A stretch of 64,000 nucleotides of DNA from UA16 sp905478895 (GTDB lineage Bacteria; Bacteroidota; Bacteroidia; Flavobacteriales_D; Sanyastnellaceae), in contig CALSQO010000001.1 of NCBI GenBank assembly GCA_943788495.1, forward strand, positions 1,054,001 to 1,118,000. Direction: 5' to 3'. How positions within the stretch are numbered: the first letter of the stretch is position 1; each line of letters starts with the position of its first letter. Both the position numbers and the translations under genes were made by a program. Below the pieces are notes generated by a model. It saw only the letters and a program-made list of their open reading frames with translations. It was not told the origin of the DNA and searched no databases. This document shows, in pieces, positions 63,247 through 64,000 of this stretch.

Positions 63247-63254
63247 TAATTTCA
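63247..63254 (+). promoter_or_regulatory. Possible promoter -7 box of the SusC-type gene
   Basis: TAATTTCA, 5 bases before the ATG at 63260; two changes from TAnnTTTG. It lies in the 71-base gap after the amylase gene, which has only a weak hairpin. Confidence 0.3.
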
Positions 63255-63259
63255 TACCC

Positions 63260-64000
63260 ATGTTCAGACTTCACCTTGTTGCATGCTTTAGCCTATTCCT
63301 GCTGAATAGCGTCGATGCACAAAAACTTTACGGCACTGTCAGGGACGCCAGCGGCGCGCCTCTTCCAGGAGCCTCTGTCGTTGCCGATGGGAACAACGGA
63401 CAATTCACAGATGCTGAGGGCAAATACAGCTTAAATCTCACCGCAGGAAGTCATCGTGTGGTCTTCTCTTACATCGGGTATGTAGCCCGAACCCAAAGTA
63501 TCACCTTGACCGTCGATGATGAAGTTTTAAACATTGCCCTCGCAGAAGATGCGGTTTTGATCGAAGATGTCGTGGTCGTGGGGTATGGTGTGCAACGCAA
63601 AAAAGAAGTCACCGGTAGCATCGCCCAAGTTGATGCTAAGCAGATTACAGGTGTCCAGACCCCTTCTTTCGAAGCCGCTTTGCAGGGACAAGCAGCCGGT
63701 GTTCAGGTCAGCCAATCGTCCGGTGTCGCTGGCGCACCCTCCCTCATTCGGGTCCGCGGTGTCGCATCTGTCTCCGCGGCAGGAGACCCGCTTTATGTGG
63801 TCGATGGAATTCCCATTACCCAGGAATACTTCCTGCGCGGAAATTCAGGAGCCTTGAACAACAATCCGCTAGCGGCAATCAACCCCAACGACATCCAATC
63901 CGTCGAAATCCTGAAGGATGCAGCTGCTACCGGCATTTACGGTTCACGTGGCGCGAATGGTGTCATTTTGATCACGACCAAACGCGGCCAAAAAGGAACA
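63260..64000 (+). CDS. SusC/RagA-type TonB-linked outer membrane receptor (3' end missing)
   Basis: 247 codons are visible, open to the right edge; a full receptor has about 1000 residues. Signal peptide (MFRLHLVACFSLFLLNSVDA), a carboxypeptidase-regulatory-like domain (LYGTVRDASGAPLPGASVVA, about 22-105), then VVVVGYGVQRKKEVTGSIAQ and the plug domain with IRVRGVASVSAAGDPLYVVD, IESVEILKDAAATGIYGSRG-like and ANGVILITTKRG. These imports move glycan fragments across the outer membrane, with a SusD lipoprotein usually encoded next. Position after a secreted amylase suggests maltodextrin as substrate; not shown. Confidence 0.9.
   Translation, partial: MFRLHLVACFSLFLLNSVDAQKLYGTVRDASGAPLPGASVVADGNNGQFTDAEGKYSLNLTAGSHRVVFSYIGYVARTQSITLTVDDEVLNIALAEDAVLIEDVVVVGYGVQRKKEVTGSIAQVDAKQITGVQTPSFEAALQGQAAGVQVSQSSGVAGAPSLIRVRGVASVSAAGDPLYVVDGIPITQEYFLRGNSGALNNNPLAAINPNDIQSVEILKDAAATGIYGSRGANGVILITTKRGQKGT

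Overview
The window looks like a chromosome segment of a marine-type Bacteroidota, most likely order Flavobacteriales. Evidence: secreted proteins with type IX secretion (T9SS) C-terminal sorting domains, a SusC-type TonB-linked receptor, a GldF/GldG transporter, cysteine-rich GC..ACNY..AT.DDGSC repeat proteins, almost no Shine-Dalgarno sites, and the Bacteroidota promoter -7 box TAnnTTTG. No phage, IS element, CRISPR array or plasmid signature was seen. All calls come from reading the sequence by eye; nothing was searched or computed.

Layout. 1-6.4 kb: recQ (cut at the left edge), rlmI, pdxH, a small conserved protein, a PhoD-type lipoprotein phosphatase and a T9SS cargo protein. 6.7-18.8 kb: paaZ, an S41 peptidase, a GH92 lipoprotein, a class III aminotransferase, an alpha/beta hydrolase, an M14 carboxypeptidase, yqgE and a DUF2797 protein. 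18.9-29.5 kb: secreted proteins, including two giant cysteine-rich repeat proteins (970 and 1433 aa) either side of an RRM protein gene. The larger one carries near-identical 297-bp DNA repeats. 29.8-33.0 kb: tRNA(CAT), a START-like protein, and the operon paaJ-paaY-trmN6. 33.1-38.9 kb: a glycosyltransferase, then an operon of SAM hydrolase, ABM protein, a fused gldF-gldG and a DUF4340 protein. 38.9-50.6 kb: housekeeping genes (phoH, purC, tsaC, cca, glnS, clpS, rpe, coaE, nfeD/SPFH pair, an arginyltransferase homologue, xth). 50.7-64 kb: a lamin-tail protein, then a carbohydrate locus.

The carbohydrate locus is two divergent operons. To the left run pfkA, gap, a BadF-type sugar kinase, pgmB and a GH65 phosphorylase. 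To the right run a NUDIX-winged-helix regulator, a CotH-family secreted protein and a T9SS-sorted GH13 amylase, followed by a SusC-type receptor that runs off the right edge. Together they could cut alpha-glucan outside the cell, import fragments, phosphorolyse disaccharide and feed glycolysis. A small inverted repeat lies midway between the two divergent promoters.

The most notable signals are: a -7 box placed 3-5 bases before the start codon at many unrelated genes, implying many leaderless mRNAs; the near-identical repeat array; a cysteine-framed half-dockerin module at the extreme C-terminus of both giant proteins; the gldF-gldG fusion; and several proteins with replaced key residues (PfkA, DUF2797, the LytTR receiver).
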